A stretch of DNA of 64,000 nucleotides from Erythrobacter sp. QSSC1-22B (lineage in GTDB: Bacteria; Pseudomonadota; Alphaproteobacteria; Sphingomonadales; Sphingomonadaceae): assembly GCF_001678665.1 (NCBI RefSeq), contig NZ_LZRP01000001.1, positions 620,001 through 684,000 on the forward strand, written 5' to 3'. The notes under the pieces were generated by a model. The model saw nothing but the letters and a program-made list of their open reading frames with translations. It had not been told where the DNA came from and searched no databases. The position numbers and the translations under genes are program-made. The number at the start of each line of letters is the position of its first letter. The stretch's first letter is position 1. Positions 52,622-62,600 of this stretch are shown here, in pieces.

Positions 52622-52652
52622 AACGCCGCCCCCCGGGGCGGCGTTTGCTTTT
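52622..52652 (+). terminator. Rho-independent terminator
   Basis: AACGCCGCCCC (52622-52632) pairs perfectly with GGGGCGGCGTT (52635-52645) around a two-base loop, followed by TTTGCTTTTG-like bases. It ends the transcript of the small disordered-protein gene, whose stop is 21 bases upstream. Confidence 0.88.
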
Positions 52653-52701
52653 GTGGCGCGTTGAACTATCCCGCAATTGACGGGGATGGGAGCAGGCAAT
52701 C

Positions 52702-53247
52702 ATGAGCGGGATCGCAGCGCAGCACGAAATGCGAAGGGCCTACGCTGGCGGCGGCCCCGGAATCATCGTCTCTGGAATAGTCTGGGGGATCGCAGCCTAT
52801 TTCGTCTCGCGGTGGGATGTGCGGACCGGCTTCATCGCGCTGTTCATCGGCGGAATGACCATTTTTCCGCTGGCCCAGCTTGTTTGCCGCAAGCTCCTGA
52901 TGCGGCCCGCCCCCTCACCTCATAACGCGGTTGGGATGCTTGGGCTGGAAAGCACCATCGCGATGATCGCCTTGTTGGCGGCGGCTTGGCTAATGCTGCC
53001 GTTCCGGCCCGACGCCGTGTTTCCGTTCGCTGCGATTGCGGTCGGGACCCACTACTTCGCCTTTGCGACACTGTATGGCGACCGCACCTTCTGGCTGCTG
53101 GCCGCCATCCTCACCGCCATCGGCACGGTCGCGCTGTTCGAGCCCGCATTCGAGACCCTGGCGGTCATCATTGCAGTCGCGGTTGTGGAACTTCTCACGG
53201 GTCTTTATCTGACGCTGCGCGAGCGAGGGGCCGGCCCGATCCGCTAG
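52702..53247 (+). CDS. Membrane protein of unknown function (DUF7010-like)
   Basis: Protein of 181 residues with about five to six hydrophobic segments, including GIIVSGIVWGIAAYFVS, TGFIALFIGGMTIFPLAQL, ESTIAMIALLAAAWLMLPF and FPFAAIAVGTHYFAFATLYG. The pattern RTGFIALFIGGMTIFPL with a following HY motif resembles DUF7010 proteins (recollection, moderate). ATG 52702 is weakly preceded by GGGAGCAGG. Its TAG is shared as CTAG with the convergent FrnE-like gene. Confidence 0.7.
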   Translation: MSGIAAQHEMRRAYAGGGPGIIVSGIVWGIAAYFVSRWDVRTGFIALFIGGMTIFPLAQLVCRKLLMRPAPSPHNAVGMLGLESTIAMIALLAAAWLMLPFRPDAVFPFAAIAVGTHYFAFATLYGDRTFWLLAAILTAIGTVALFEPAFETLAVIIAVAVVELLTGLYLTLRERGAGPIR

Positions 53248-53936
53248 CTGGCCGGTTCCGCGGTCTTTTCGACCACCCGGCGCAAGACATCGATGTAGGC
53301 TTCGGGCGGTTGCGCCCCGGGGATGAGGAACTTGTCCGCTACCACCATCGCCGGAACCCCCGAAATGTTAAGGTCCCAGGCGGCGCGCTCCTCGGCGCGG
53401 GTCTTGCGCGCCATCTCCTCGCTGGCGAGCGCGGCCTGAGCTTCCGCGCGGTCGAAACCCGTTTCCTCGGCGATATCGAGCAGCACCCTGGGCTCGCCGA
53501 TCGGGCGGCGCTGGTTGAAATGCGCCGCGAAGAGCGCGAGCTTGAGCGCAGTCTGGCGCTCGTAGCCATGCGCCTCGCCCGCCCAGGTGAGCAGTTTGTG
53601 CGCCGCGAAAGTGTTCCACATCATCGCTTCGGGCGCAGGCTCCTCGCCTTCGTAATCGAGCGAGACACCAGCGCTCTGCGCCGCGCCGCGCATCTGGCCC
53701 TGAACATCCTTCGACTGCTCCAGCGTACGTCCGTATTTGCGCGCGATATGCGCGGTGCGCTCCTCGCCTTCGGGAGGCATATCCGGGTTGAGCTCGAAGG
53801 CATGCCAGCGCAGATCCGCCTCGATCTCGCCTTCCAGCCGGTCGAGCGCCTGCCGCAGATTACCCCAGCCGACCAGGCACCAGGGGCACATGACGTCGGA
53901 CCAGATATCGATGGTCAATTTCGCGGTCTGGGTCAT
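53244..53936 (-). CDS. DsbA-family thioredoxin-fold oxidoreductase, FrnE-like
   Basis: Cytosolic DsbA-like protein of 230 residues (no signal peptide). The active-site pair is CPWC in IDIWSDVMCPWCLVGWGNL; ADLRWHAFELNPDMPPEGE and GVPAMVVADKFLIPGAQPPE (cis-Pro) are FrnE/2-hydroxychromene isomerase-like blocks. ATG 53936 overlaps the nudC stop (ATGA). Family members isomerise disulfides or act in polyketide metabolism; the role here is unknown. It is last of a leftward coupled run: serine hydrolase, nudC, frnE-like. Confidence 0.9.
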   Translation of the reverse strand: MTQTAKLTIDIWSDVMCPWCLVGWGNLRQALDRLEGEIEADLRWHAFELNPDMPPEGEERTAHIARKYGRTLEQSKDVQGQMRGAAQSAGVSLDYEGEEPAPEAMMWNTFAAHKLLTWAGEAHGYERQTALKLALFAAHFNQRRPIGEPRVLLDIAEETGFDRAEAQAALASEEMARKTRAEERAAWDLNISGVPAMVVADKFLIPGAQPPEAYIDVLRRVVEKTAEPAS

Positions 53937-54790
53937 CGGTCTCTCCACCAAATCAGCAGGTGATGCGCAATCGCCTGCGCGGGCGGCGCGGCGAAGGGGC
54001 CATCTCCGGCAAGCGAGGCTGTCACTTCCTCGCGCGTGAACCAACGGATCTCGGCCAGTTCGGTTTCGTCCACGATCAGCGCATCGTCGTCGGCATAGCC
54101 GTGGCAGCCGATCATCAATTGCGAGGGAAAGGGCCATGGCTGGCTGGCGATATAGCTGACATCGCGCACGCGCACGCCGCTTTCCTCGAGCACCTCGCGT
54201 GCCACGCCTTCCTCGATGCTCTCGCCCGGCTCGACGAAGCCCGCCAGCGCCGAGAACCGCCCCTCGGGCCAGCCTTTGCCGCGGCCCAGCATCAATCTGC
54301 CGTCATATTCGACCAGCATGATCGCGACCGGATCGGTACGGGGAAAATGGCTTGCCTCGCACTGACTGCAATTACGCTGCCAGCCGCCCTTGGCGATCGT
54401 GGTCGCACCGCCGCACTGGGCGCAGAAACGGTGCCGCGCGTGCCAGTCGACGATGCTGCGCGCGCCGCCATAGATCGCCAGATCGTCGGGCGTCAGGCTG
54501 GACATCGCCTGCCACAGCGCCGGATTGGCTATCCGCGGCGCGGCATCGCCCGTCGGCGGGACGCAGGCGAAGCAGGGCTTACCCGCGTCCAGTCCGAGAA
54601 ACACCAGCTCGGCATCCTCGGACGCATCGGCCAGCGTGCCCCAGCTGAGGCCACCGGTCTCGTCCATCCCGGGCATCAGCCCGTCGAGCGCGAGCAGTCG
54701 CGCGCGCCAGTTCATGTATCCTGCCAACCGCTCCGGATCGGCGCGGTCGTTGTCCGCCCGGTCGAGCCGCGACCCTGTGAATGCCAGCAT
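53933..54790 (-). CDS. nudC: NAD(+) diphosphatase / RNA-decapping Nudix hydrolase
   Basis: Nudix enzyme hydrolysing NADH (and NAD-capped RNA) to NMNH and AMP; 285 residues. The zinc ribbon is seen as HRFCAQCGG and NCSQCEASHFPRTDP. The Nudix box is GFVEPGESIEEGVAREVLEESG, followed by the SQPWPFPSQLMIG motif diagnostic of NudC. ATG 54790 shares a base with the serine hydrolase stop (TGATG). It overlaps the frnE-like start by four bases. Confidence 0.95.
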   Translation of the reverse strand: MLAFTGSRLDRADNDRADPERLAGYMNWRARLLALDGLMPGMDETGGLSWGTLADASEDAELVFLGLDAGKPCFACVPPTGDAAPRIANPALWQAMSSLTPDDLAIYGGARSIVDWHARHRFCAQCGGATTIAKGGWQRNCSQCEASHFPRTDPVAIMLVEYDGRLMLGRGKGWPEGRFSALAGFVEPGESIEEGVAREVLEESGVRVRDVSYIASQPWPFPSQLMIGCHGYADDDALIVDETELAEIRWFTREEVTASLAGDGPFAAPPAQAIAHHLLIWWRDR

Positions 54791-56097
54791 CAGGCGCCCT
54801 GCATTGCAGCGAGATCCTTGGCGACGGCGACCGGGAAGCCGCCGTGGATCGGGTAGGCTTCGGACGGCATGTACTGGGTGAACATCGCGGCGCGTAGCCC
54901 GGCGTCGAAATTCACGAAGGCCACGGTGCCCGCGGCGCCGCCCCAGCCGTAGGAACCGTCGGTCACCCGCCCGCCCGCGCCGAAGCCCTGACCCTCGACC
55001 CAGGTCCCCTCGGTGGTCGCGGTTTCGGGCAGCATATCCGAGGTGCCGACCCGGACCGCCAGCTCGCCCATGATCCTTCGGCCATCGAGCATGCCGTATC
55101 CCAGCAGCATCCGTTGGAAGCGATCGAAATCGCGCGGGCTCGAGACCAGCCCCGCCCCGCCGAAGGGGAAGGATGGCTCGTCGAGATAGATCGAGGCACG
55201 CGCCGGGTCGATCGGCAGCGGAGTCGAATTGATAATGCCGTAATTGGTGGTGAAACGCCCGGTCTCGCTTTGCGGGACGCGGAAGAAAGTGCTGCTCATG
55301 CCAGCGGGCTCGAACAGCCGCTCGCGCAGGAAAGCATCGAAGCTCATTCCGCTCGCCACCTCGATCACCCGGCCCATCAGGTCGAGCCCGACCGAATAGC
55401 TCCATTTGGAACCCGGCTGGAGCACCAGCGGGACTTGCGCCAGCCGGTCGGCGAAATTGTCCAGCCCACGCACCGCCTCGGCGCGACCAAGACCGGGAAT
55501 TTGAATGCGGCTGACCTGGCCCGGCACGATCCCACGCTCGACATAGAGCTGCGAGATCGGACCCTTCTGGACGATGTTGTAGCCAAGACCGGCGGTGTGG
55601 GTGAGTATCTGGCGAATGGTAATCGGGCGCTCGGCCGGCACCAGATCGGTTGCAGAGCCATCATAGGTGCGTTGCACCTGCATATTGGCAAACGCGGGGA
55701 GAATCTCCGCCAGCGGCTGGTCGAGGCCGAGCTTGCCATCCTCGATCAGCATCATCGTCGCCATCCCGGTGATCGGCTTGGTCATCGAGTAGATGCGATA
55801 CAGGCTGTCCATGTCGGCGCGCGCCGAATGCCCAATCGCGAGCGTCCCTCTGGCGATGGTGAAGGGATCGCGCTGGCCCCAGCCCATCGTCGCGACCATA
55901 TTGGCGACCTTGCGCTCACCGACATATTTCTCGACCATCGCCGCCACCGCCGGCCACTGGCCGGGCTGGGCACTGGTCTGCGCGAACAGGCCCGCGCCCG
56001 GGACGCCGGCAAAGGCCGCTCCGGCGCCAAGCATCGCGCCCCCGCGAAGCAGGCTGCGGCGGGATATCTGCGTGCTGTCGAATTCGCGATAGGCCAT
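54790..56097 (-). CDS. Serine hydrolase, class C beta-lactamase family, Tat-exported
   Basis: Protein of 435 residues with a twin-arginine signal (ISRRSLLRGGAMLGAGAAFAGVPGA). The catalytic SxxK is in YRIYSMTKPITGMATMML (about residue 105) and the YxN-equivalent region in GSKWSYSVGLDLMG. The late HGG-type block reads YGWGGAAGTVAFVNF. This group includes esterases, DD-peptidases and true beta-lactamases; the SMTK with YSV suggests the esterase/EstB side (inference). ATG 56097 has AGAGGAA seven bases upstream. Its stop overlaps the nudC start. Confidence 0.9.
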   Translation of the reverse strand: MAYREFDSTQISRRSLLRGGAMLGAGAAFAGVPGAGLFAQTSAQPGQWPAVAAMVEKYVGERKVANMVATMGWGQRDPFTIARGTLAIGHSARADMDSLYRIYSMTKPITGMATMMLIEDGKLGLDQPLAEILPAFANMQVQRTYDGSATDLVPAERPITIRQILTHTAGLGYNIVQKGPISQLYVERGIVPGQVSRIQIPGLGRAEAVRGLDNFADRLAQVPLVLQPGSKWSYSVGLDLMGRVIEVASGMSFDAFLRERLFEPAGMSSTFFRVPQSETGRFTTNYGIINSTPLPIDPARASIYLDEPSFPFGGAGLVSSPRDFDRFQRMLLGYGMLDGRRIMGELAVRVGTSDMLPETATTEGTWVEGQGFGAGGRVTDGSYGWGGAAGTVAFVNFDAGLRAAMFTQYMPSEAYPIHGGFPVAVAKDLAAMQGA

Positions 56098-56240
56098 TCG
56101 GTTCCTCTCCATGGACGGGGCGCAAGGCGCACCGGTGCATCCGCGCTTGTGAACACCCGATTGCAAATTGCAACCTTGGATCAGCGCTCGCTCGCAACCC
56201 GAGGCTTGCAACACCGAGCTGTCTTATCTATCTAAATCAC

Positions 56241-56462
56241 ATGCTCAACATCGTCTCGATCCTGCTGGGGATCTTCTCGCTCCTGATCGTCATCCCTGCC
56301 ACCATCCCCTTCCTGGGCTGGGGCAATTGGTTCGCGCTGCCGATCATCGTCGCCGGCGTGGTGATCGGGCAATTGTCCTCGCATCGCAGCGGGCGCAATT
56401 TCTGCCTGGTGGTGCTGGCGATTGCGATCATCCGGCTTAGCCTTGGCGGCGGCATCTTCTAG
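56241..56462 (+). CDS. Small membrane protein
   Basis: Protein of 73 residues with three hydrophobic stretches (SILLGIFSLLIVIPATIPFLG; FALPIIVAGVVIGQL; FCLVVLAIAIIRLSLGG) separated by SSHRSGRN. No family is recognised; the amino-acid pattern and lack of interruption support translation. Its TAG forms the tetranucleotide CTAG with the stop of the convergent mutY gene. Confidence 0.68.
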   Translation: MLNIVSILLGIFSLLIVIPATIPFLGWGNWFALPIIVAGVVIGQLSSHRSGRNFCLVVLAIAIIRLSLGGGIF

Positions 56463-57478
56463 GCAAGCGCCAGCCGCGCCGCCTTCGCAAACAGCGTCGG
56501 CAGGCCGGCTTCCTCAAGCCTTGCGAGCGGCCACCATTCGCCCTCACCCTCCGGCGAACCGTCACCGGCATAGCGGCTGACCGCTAGTTCGAGTTGGGCG
56601 TGGGTGAAGGTGTGGCTGATGCGTCCCAGCGCCTCCCAATCGCCCGGTAGCGGCGGCTCGCCCGAGCCATCGGCCTGCGCCGACCAGCCATCGTCGGGCA
56701 GCGCGCGCATCCCGCCCAACATCCCTTTGCCCGCACGGCGAACCAGCCAGACTGCATTGTCGCGCTCGATCCAGAAGGCAACGCCCAGGCGCAGCGGCTT
56801 GGGCTTCTTCTTTGTTTTCCTCGGCAATCGCGCGGGGTCGCCCTGCGCCCGCGCCGCGCAGCCCTCCGCCAGCGGACACAGCAGGCAGCGGGGATCGCGT
56901 GTGGTGCAGATCGTCGCGCCAAGATCCATCATCGCCTGCGCGAAATCGCCAGCACGGGTCTCGGGAGTTATCGTTTCGGCGGCGACCCGAATCGGTTTGC
57001 GCGCCTGCGGCAGCGGGGTCTCGATGGCGAACAGCCGCGCCACCACCCGCTCGACATTGGCATCGACCACCACCGCGCGCCGGTCGAACGCGATCGCCGC
57101 CACTGCCGCGGCGGTGTAGGCGCCCAGCCCGGGCAATTCGCGCAAGCCCGCCTCGGTCTCGGGAAAACCGCCTCGCCCGGCCACCGCCCGCGCCGCCTTC
57201 ACCAGATTGCGCGCGCGCGAATAATAGCCCAGCCCGGCCCAGGCGGCCATCACCTCTTCCTCGGGCGCGGCAGCGAGCGCCGCGACATCCGGCCAGCGCG
57301 CGGTGAAGGCGGCGAAATAGGGCTTCACCGCCGCGACCGTGGTCTGCTGAAGCATCACCTCGGACAGCCAGACGCGATAGGGGTCGGGTGCAGGTTCGCC
57401 CGTCCGCGCTCGCCATGGCAGGGCGCGTGCGTGGCGGTCGTACCAGTCGAGCAATCTGTCGGCGATGGTGGAGGTCAC
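56459..57478 (-). CDS. mutY: A/G-specific adenine glycosylase
   Basis: Base-excision enzyme that removes adenine opposite 8-oxoguanine; 339 residues. The helix-hairpin-helix region is LRELPGLGAYTAAAVAAIAF with the catalytic Asp in VVVDANVERVVARL. The iron-sulfur cluster ligands read CTTRDPRCLLCPLAEGC (C-x6-C-x2-C-x5-C). The C-terminal Nudix-like domain recognises oxoG. The start is GTG 57478, giving the family opening IADRLLDWYDRHARALPWR. Divergent from the DUF721 gene with a 29-base gap, so the two promoters must overlap. Confidence 0.95.
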   Translation of the reverse strand: MTSTIADRLLDWYDRHARALPWRARTGEPAPDPYRVWLSEVMLQQTTVAAVKPYFAAFTARWPDVAALAAAPEEEVMAAWAGLGYYSRARNLVKAARAVAGRGGFPETEAGLRELPGLGAYTAAAVAAIAFDRRAVVVDANVERVVARLFAIETPLPQARKPIRVAAETITPETRAGDFAQAMMDLGATICTTRDPRCLLCPLAEGCAARAQGDPARLPRKTKKKPKPLRLGVAFWIERDNAVWLVRRAGKGMLGGMRALPDDGWSAQADGSGEPPLPGDWEALGRISHTFTHAQLELAVSRYAGDGSPEGEGEWWPLARLEEAGLPTLFAKAARLALA

Positions 57479-57507
57479 GGCGCGGCTATGGCATGGGGAG
57501 CGCTCAG

Positions 57508-58086
57508 ATGGAAAGCGACACCCCCCCAAAGCCCACGAAAGCCGCGAAACCGGCCCCCGCCAAGGCCAAGCCCGCGAACCGGGTCAAACCCTACGAGCGT
57601 CCACGCGGCGGCCAGGCCAAACCGATCAGCGATCTGATGCCGCAGATCGGCCGCACCGCCTTCCGCCGCTTCGGCTTCGTCCAGTCGAGCGTAGTCTCGC
57701 GCTGGCCCGAGATCGTCGGCGAGGCGCATGCCCGGGTCTGCGCCCCCGAATCGATCCGCTTCCCGCCCGGCGAGAAATCGGAAGGCATCCTGCAACTGGT
57801 CGTCCTTCCCGCACATGCGCCGCTCATCCAGCATGTCATCCCGGAGATCATCGAACGGGTGAATCGTTTTTTCGGTTACAAGGCGGTGGCGCGGGTCAAG
57901 ATGCGGCAAGGCACGGTTCAGGCACCCGCAACTAGCGAGAGACCGAAGTCGCCGCCCTCGCTCAAGCCGATTCCGATGGAATTGGGAGACAGCCTGCGCG
58001 ATATCGGCGATCCGGAACTGCGCGCGGTGCTCGAATCTCTCGCGCGCAGCTTCGGCGATGCGGACAAGGAAACCGACGAGCAATGA
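57508..58086 (+). CDS. DUF721 domain protein (DciA-like)
   Basis: Protein of 192 residues. A Lys/Pro/Ala-rich tail (first 40 residues) is followed by the DUF721 core IGRTAFRRFGFVQSSVVSRWPEIVGEAHARVCAPESI with VLPAHAPLIQHVIPEIIERVNRFFGY. DUF721 includes DciA, the loader of replicative helicase in bacteria lacking DnaC (family knowledge); here the KH-like core is recognisable. ATG 57508 follows GGGGAG. Its stop overlaps the dsbA-like gene by four bases (ATGA). Confidence 0.9.
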   Translation: MESDTPPKPTKAAKPAPAKAKPANRVKPYERPRGGQAKPISDLMPQIGRTAFRRFGFVQSSVVSRWPEIVGEAHARVCAPESIRFPPGEKSEGILQLVVLPAHAPLIQHVIPEIIERVNRFFGYKAVARVKMRQGTVQAPATSERPKSPPSLKPIPMELGDSLRDIGDPELRAVLESLARSFGDADKETDEQ

Positions 58087-58778
58087 CCAGACGAAGCTTG
58101 AGCATGGCGCTGGCGCTCGGTGCCATCGCTCTTACCGGCGGCGGAGCCGCTGTGGTGGCGCAATCCGCGCAAAACTGGACCACGGCGGTCGTCGACAAGG
58201 ACAATGGCCACCTGTTCGGCAATCCCGAAGCCGAGGTCAAGCTGGTCGAATTCATGAGCTACACCTGTTCGCACTGCGCCGATTTCGCGCGCAATGGCGA
58301 CCAGGCAATCAAGCTGGCCTATGTCCCCAATGGCCGGGTCAGTTTAGAAATCCGACATCTGCTACGCGATCCGATCGACCTCACCGCAGCGCTGCTGACC
58401 CATTGCGGCGACCCGGCCAAGTTTCCCGAGAACCATTCCGCAATCCTCTATGCGCAGGACGAATGGCTCGCCAAGGCGCGCTCCACCACCCAGGCGCAGC
58501 GCTCGCGCTGGCAATTCGGCACCAATGGTGCGCGCCGCCAGGCGATGGCCAGCGATCTGGGCTTCTACACCATCATGGAGCGGCGCGGTTATTCGCGGGT
58601 CGCCCTCGATCGTTGCCTCGCCGACGAAACCAAGGCCACGGCTCTTGCTGAATCCAGTCAGGCCGATGTCTCGATCTACAATTTGCAAGGCACACCCAGC
58701 TTCGTTGTCGATGGTGAGCTGCTGCAAGGCGTCTTTACCTGGCCGGCGCTGGAAAAGGCGCTCGGCAGCCGCTTCTGA
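58083..58778 (+). CDS. DsbA-like periplasmic thiol-disulfide oxidoreductase (first copy)
   Basis: Protein of 231 residues with a Sec signal (SMALALGAIALTGGGAAVVAQ). The active site is CSHC in VEFMSYTCSHCADFARNGD, and the cis-Pro loop is in NLQGTPSFVVDGELLQG. It is in the Com1/DsbG-like DSBA group. ATG 58083 overlaps the DUF721 stop. A related lipoprotein-type copy follows about 105 bases on. It introduces or isomerises disulfides in exported proteins (family knowledge). Confidence 0.9.
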   Translation: MTRRSLSMALALGAIALTGGGAAVVAQSAQNWTTAVVDKDNGHLFGNPEAEVKLVEFMSYTCSHCADFARNGDQAIKLAYVPNGRVSLEIRHLLRDPIDLTAALLTHCGDPAKFPENHSAILYAQDEWLAKARSTTQAQRSRWQFGTNGARRQAMASDLGFYTIMERRGYSRVALDRCLADETKATALAESSQADVSIYNLQGTPSFVVDGELLQGVFTWPALEKALGSRF

Positions 58779-58882
58779 CTCGAACGGGCCAAGGCGATTT
58801 GTGTGAAAAAGCGCAGGCCCATGCTTCCATCGCCCCGCACCTCTCGTCTAGCTTCGCCATTCACGACCAAGGACCGATATCG

Positions 58883-59635
58883 ATGACCGCCACCCGCTCG
58901 CCGTTTCTCGCTGCATTCGCCCTCCCGCTCGCGTTGGCGCTCTCCGCCTGCGGTGCGGACGCGGAAGAGGCCGGCAGCCTCAATGGCGAGCCGATTGCCG
59001 AGGTCGCCGCGCCCGAGGGCCAGCAATGGAGCGACGTCGTCACCGTCACCGGGTCCGACGGCTATCTGCTCGGCAATCCCGACGCGCCGATCAAGGTGAT
59101 GGAGTTTGCCTCGCTGACCTGTCCTGCCTGCGCGGCCTTCGCGCAGGACGGTGCCGATCAGCTCAAGGAAGACTACGTCAACACCGGCCGGGTGAGCTTC
59201 GAACTGCGCAACCAGATCCACGGCCCGCATGATCTGATGCTGGCGCAGCTGGTGCGTTGTGGCGCCGACGAGACCTATCACCCACTCTCCGATCAGGTGT
59301 GGAAGAACCTCGAGACCGTGCTCGGTCCGGTGTTCGAGCGGCAGGAGCAGTTCGGGCAGGCGCTCGCGCTGCCCGAGGACCAGCGCTTCGTCGCAGCCGC
59401 CGAAGTCGTCGGCTTCTACGATTTCTTCGCCGCGCGCGGGATATCCGAGGACCAGGCGCGCAGCTGCCTCGCCGATTTCTCGGCGATGACGACCATCGCC
59501 GATAATTCCACTCGGCAATCCGACGAGCTGGGCGTCACCGGCACCCCGACCTTCTTCATCAACGGCAGCAAGCAGGAAGGCGTGAGCGGCTGGCAGGCGC
59601 TCGAACCCCTGCTCCAACGCGCTGGCGCCAGGTAA
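58883..59635 (+). CDS. DsbA-like lipoprotein thiol-disulfide oxidoreductase (second copy)
   Basis: Protein of 250 residues. The signal peptide ends in a lipobox (LALALSAC), so it is probably membrane-anchored by lipid. The active site is CPAC in VMEFASLTCPACAAFAQDGAD; the cis-Pro loop is LGVTGTPTFFINGSKQEG. It shares the overall plan of the preceding copy (HLFGNPEAEVK versus YLLGNPDAPIK). ATG 58883 is chosen as the start of a good signal peptide. It precedes smc by 27 bases on the same strand. Confidence 0.91.
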   Translation: MTATRSPFLAAFALPLALALSACGADAEEAGSLNGEPIAEVAAPEGQQWSDVVTVTGSDGYLLGNPDAPIKVMEFASLTCPACAAFAQDGADQLKEDYVNTGRVSFELRNQIHGPHDLMLAQLVRCGADETYHPLSDQVWKNLETVLGPVFERQEQFGQALALPEDQRFVAAAEVVGFYDFFAARGISEDQARSCLADFSAMTTIADNSTRQSDELGVTGTPTFFINGSKQEGVSGWQALEPLLQRAGAR

Positions 59636-59662
59636 TCGCCCGCGCGGGGTAGCGGATCGGCG

Positions 59663-62600
59663 ATGCTCCTCAACAAGCTCAAGCTCAGCGGCTTCAAGAG
59701 CTTCGTCGAACCGGCAGAACTGCGCATCGAACCCGGGCTGACCGGGGTCGTCGGCCCCAATGGCTGCGGCAAGTCCAACCTGCTCGAGGCGATCCGCTGG
59801 GTGATGGGCGAGAACTCGCCCAAGTCGATGCGATCGGGCGGGATGGAGGATGTCATCTTCGCCGGCACCCAGTCGCGCCCGCCGCGCGATTTCGCCGAGG
59901 TCGTGCTGCACGGCCAGACCGGCGATGGCGAGGAATTGCAGGTCATCCGCCGGATCGAGCGCGGCGCGGGTTCGGCCTACCGCGTCAACGGCCAGGATGT
60001 GCGCGCCAAGGATGTCGCGCTGACCTTCGCCGATGCCGCCACCGGTGCCCATTCGCCCGCGCTGGTGAGCCAGGGCAAGATCGCGCAGGTGATCGCCGCC
60101 AAACCCGCCGAACGCCGCCAGATGCTCGAGGAAGCGGCGGGGATCGCCGGGCTGCATGTCCGCCGCCGCGATGCCGAGAGCAAGCTGCGCCAGACCGAGG
60201 CCAATCTGGCCCGGCTGGAGGATCTGGCCGCCGGTCTCGACAGCCAGATCGCCTCGCTGCGTCGCCAGGCCAAGCAGGCCGAGCGCTACACCGCGCTCTC
60301 CGCCGAAATCCGCACCGCAGAGGCGCGGCTGGTCTTCGCCCGCTGGCGCGATGCCGCCGGTGCTGCCGAGGCTGCCAAGGCGGAGGCGGCAGAGGCCGAG
60401 ACGCGGGTCGAAGAGCGCAAGCGCACCACCGATACCGCGCAGAAGGCCCAGCATGACGCAGCGCAGACGCTATCGGCAGCGCGCGAGGAACTGGCGGACC
60501 GGCGCGACGATGCCAGCGCGCATGGCCACCGCATGGCCGCGCTCACCGCCCAGCTCGAGGCCGCCGAGCAGCGGTTGCATGATCTCGACCGGCAGAAGAC
60601 CCGCCTCGAAGAGGATCGCGGCGATGCCGACAGGCTGACGCGCGATGCGGCAGAAGCGTTGGCGAAGCTCAAGACCGAACTGGAGGCGAGCCGCAGGTCA
60701 TTGGCCGAGGACGAGGAACGGCGTCCGGCGCTCGCCGCGCGCGCCGAGAAAGCCGAACACACCGCACGCGCCGCCGAACTCGCGCTTGCCAAGGTCACTG
60801 CGGACAATGCCGGAACCGAGGCCGAATGGCGGGTGGTCGAGGCCGAGATCGCGCAGGCGCGCGCCCGGCTTGACCGGCTCGACGCGGATCGTCGGCGGAT
60901 GACCGAGCAGAGCACGGCGCTCGACCGCGAGGATGCGGGCACTGATGTCGATGCGGCGCGCCAGGCTGCGGAGGCCGCCACCGCCGAGCGCGAAGCGCGC
61001 CAGCAGACAATCGCGGCAATGCAATCGCGCAAGGCGGAATTGCAGCAGGCCCGCGACGATGCGGCAAGCGCGCTGTCCTCGGCGCGGGCGGAGCTTTCGG
61101 GGGTGGACCGCGAATTCACCGCACTCGACCGCGATCGCGATGCGCGCACCAAGGCTGCGGAAAAACGGCAGGGCCGCAAGCAGGCCATCGACGGTCTGCG
61201 CGCCGCCAAGGGCTACGAGCGCGCGCTCGCGGCGGTGCTCGGGCGCGACAGCAAGGCGCTGCTCGGCGATCCCGCCAACAGCGAGGAGGGCCGTTTCTGG
61301 ACCGGTAGAGCCGCCCCCGAGCCGGTTACCGACAGCCTCGCCAGTAAGGTCGGCGATTGCCCTCCCGAACTCGCGGCACGGCTGGCGCTGGTCCATGTCG
61401 TCGCGAGCGACGACGGGCGCACGCTCGCTCCCGGCGAATGGCTGGTGACCACCGATGGCTATCTGCGCCGCTGGGACGGTTTCGTCGCGCGCGGCGAAGG
61501 TGCAGCCGAAGCAGCACGGCTCGAAGCGGAAAACCGCCATGCCGAGCTCGCCGCAGCGCTTCCCCCGCTGCGCTCGGCTGTCGAACGGGCGGAAGCCGCG
61601 CAGGCACAGGCGCAGGAGGAACTCGCCACGCTGCAGCGCGACCTCGTCGCCGCCGAGCGCGAGCTGGCGCAAGCATCGGACGACGAACGTCAGAAGCTGC
61701 GAGCGCTCGATCAGGCGGAAGCGGCGCGCGAACGCATGGCCGCGCGGCGCGCCGAACTCGACCGCGCGCAATCCGAGCTGGCTGAACTGCTCGGCTCGGC
61801 GAAAACCGATGTGGCGACGGCCGAGGCGAAACGCACCGCCCTTCCCGATCCCGCGACCGGCCGCGCGACGCTCGAGACCACGCGGGCGCGCAACGAGGCG
61901 GCGCGGTCGGGGGTGCAGGCCGCGGCGGCCGAACTCGCGGCCCACGATCAGGCGCTGGCGGTGGCGCGCGAGCGCAACGCGGCGCAGCGCTCGGACATGG
62001 CCAATTGGGAAGCGCGCTCGAGCGAGGCTGCCCGGAGGATGGCCGATATGGCGCGACGCCTCGAGGAAATCGGCGAGGAGCGCTCGGTCGTCGCGGCCAA
62101 GCCCGAGGGGTTAATGCGCGAGATCGAACAGGGCGATGCCGTTCGCGCGCGGCTGTCGGAAGGGCTGGCGCAGGCCGAGGCCGCGCTCGCCAAAGCGCAG
62201 GATACCGCGACATCCGCCGACCGTGCGTTTGCCACCGCGAACGAGGCGTTGGCCGAAGCGCGCGAGAACCGCGCCGGGCTCGCCGCGCGCGCCGAAAGCC
62301 AGGATGCCCGTCGGCTCGAGATGGCGCGGACGTCGGGCGAACGCTTCCAGTGTCCGCCCCCGCACCTCCCCGACAGGTTCGGTTTCGACGCGCAGGCGAT
62401 CAGCGCCGCCGAGGCCGAGAGCGAGGACATGGACCGCCTCACCGCCAGCCGCGAGCGGATCGGACCGGTCAATCTCGTGGCTGCGGACGAACTCGCGCGG
62501 GTCGAGGCCGAACACGGCGCGAGCACCGAAGAACAGGCGGAACTGGCGGAGGCAGTCAGCCGCTTGCGCGGATCGATCGGCAGTCTCAACCGCGAGGGGC

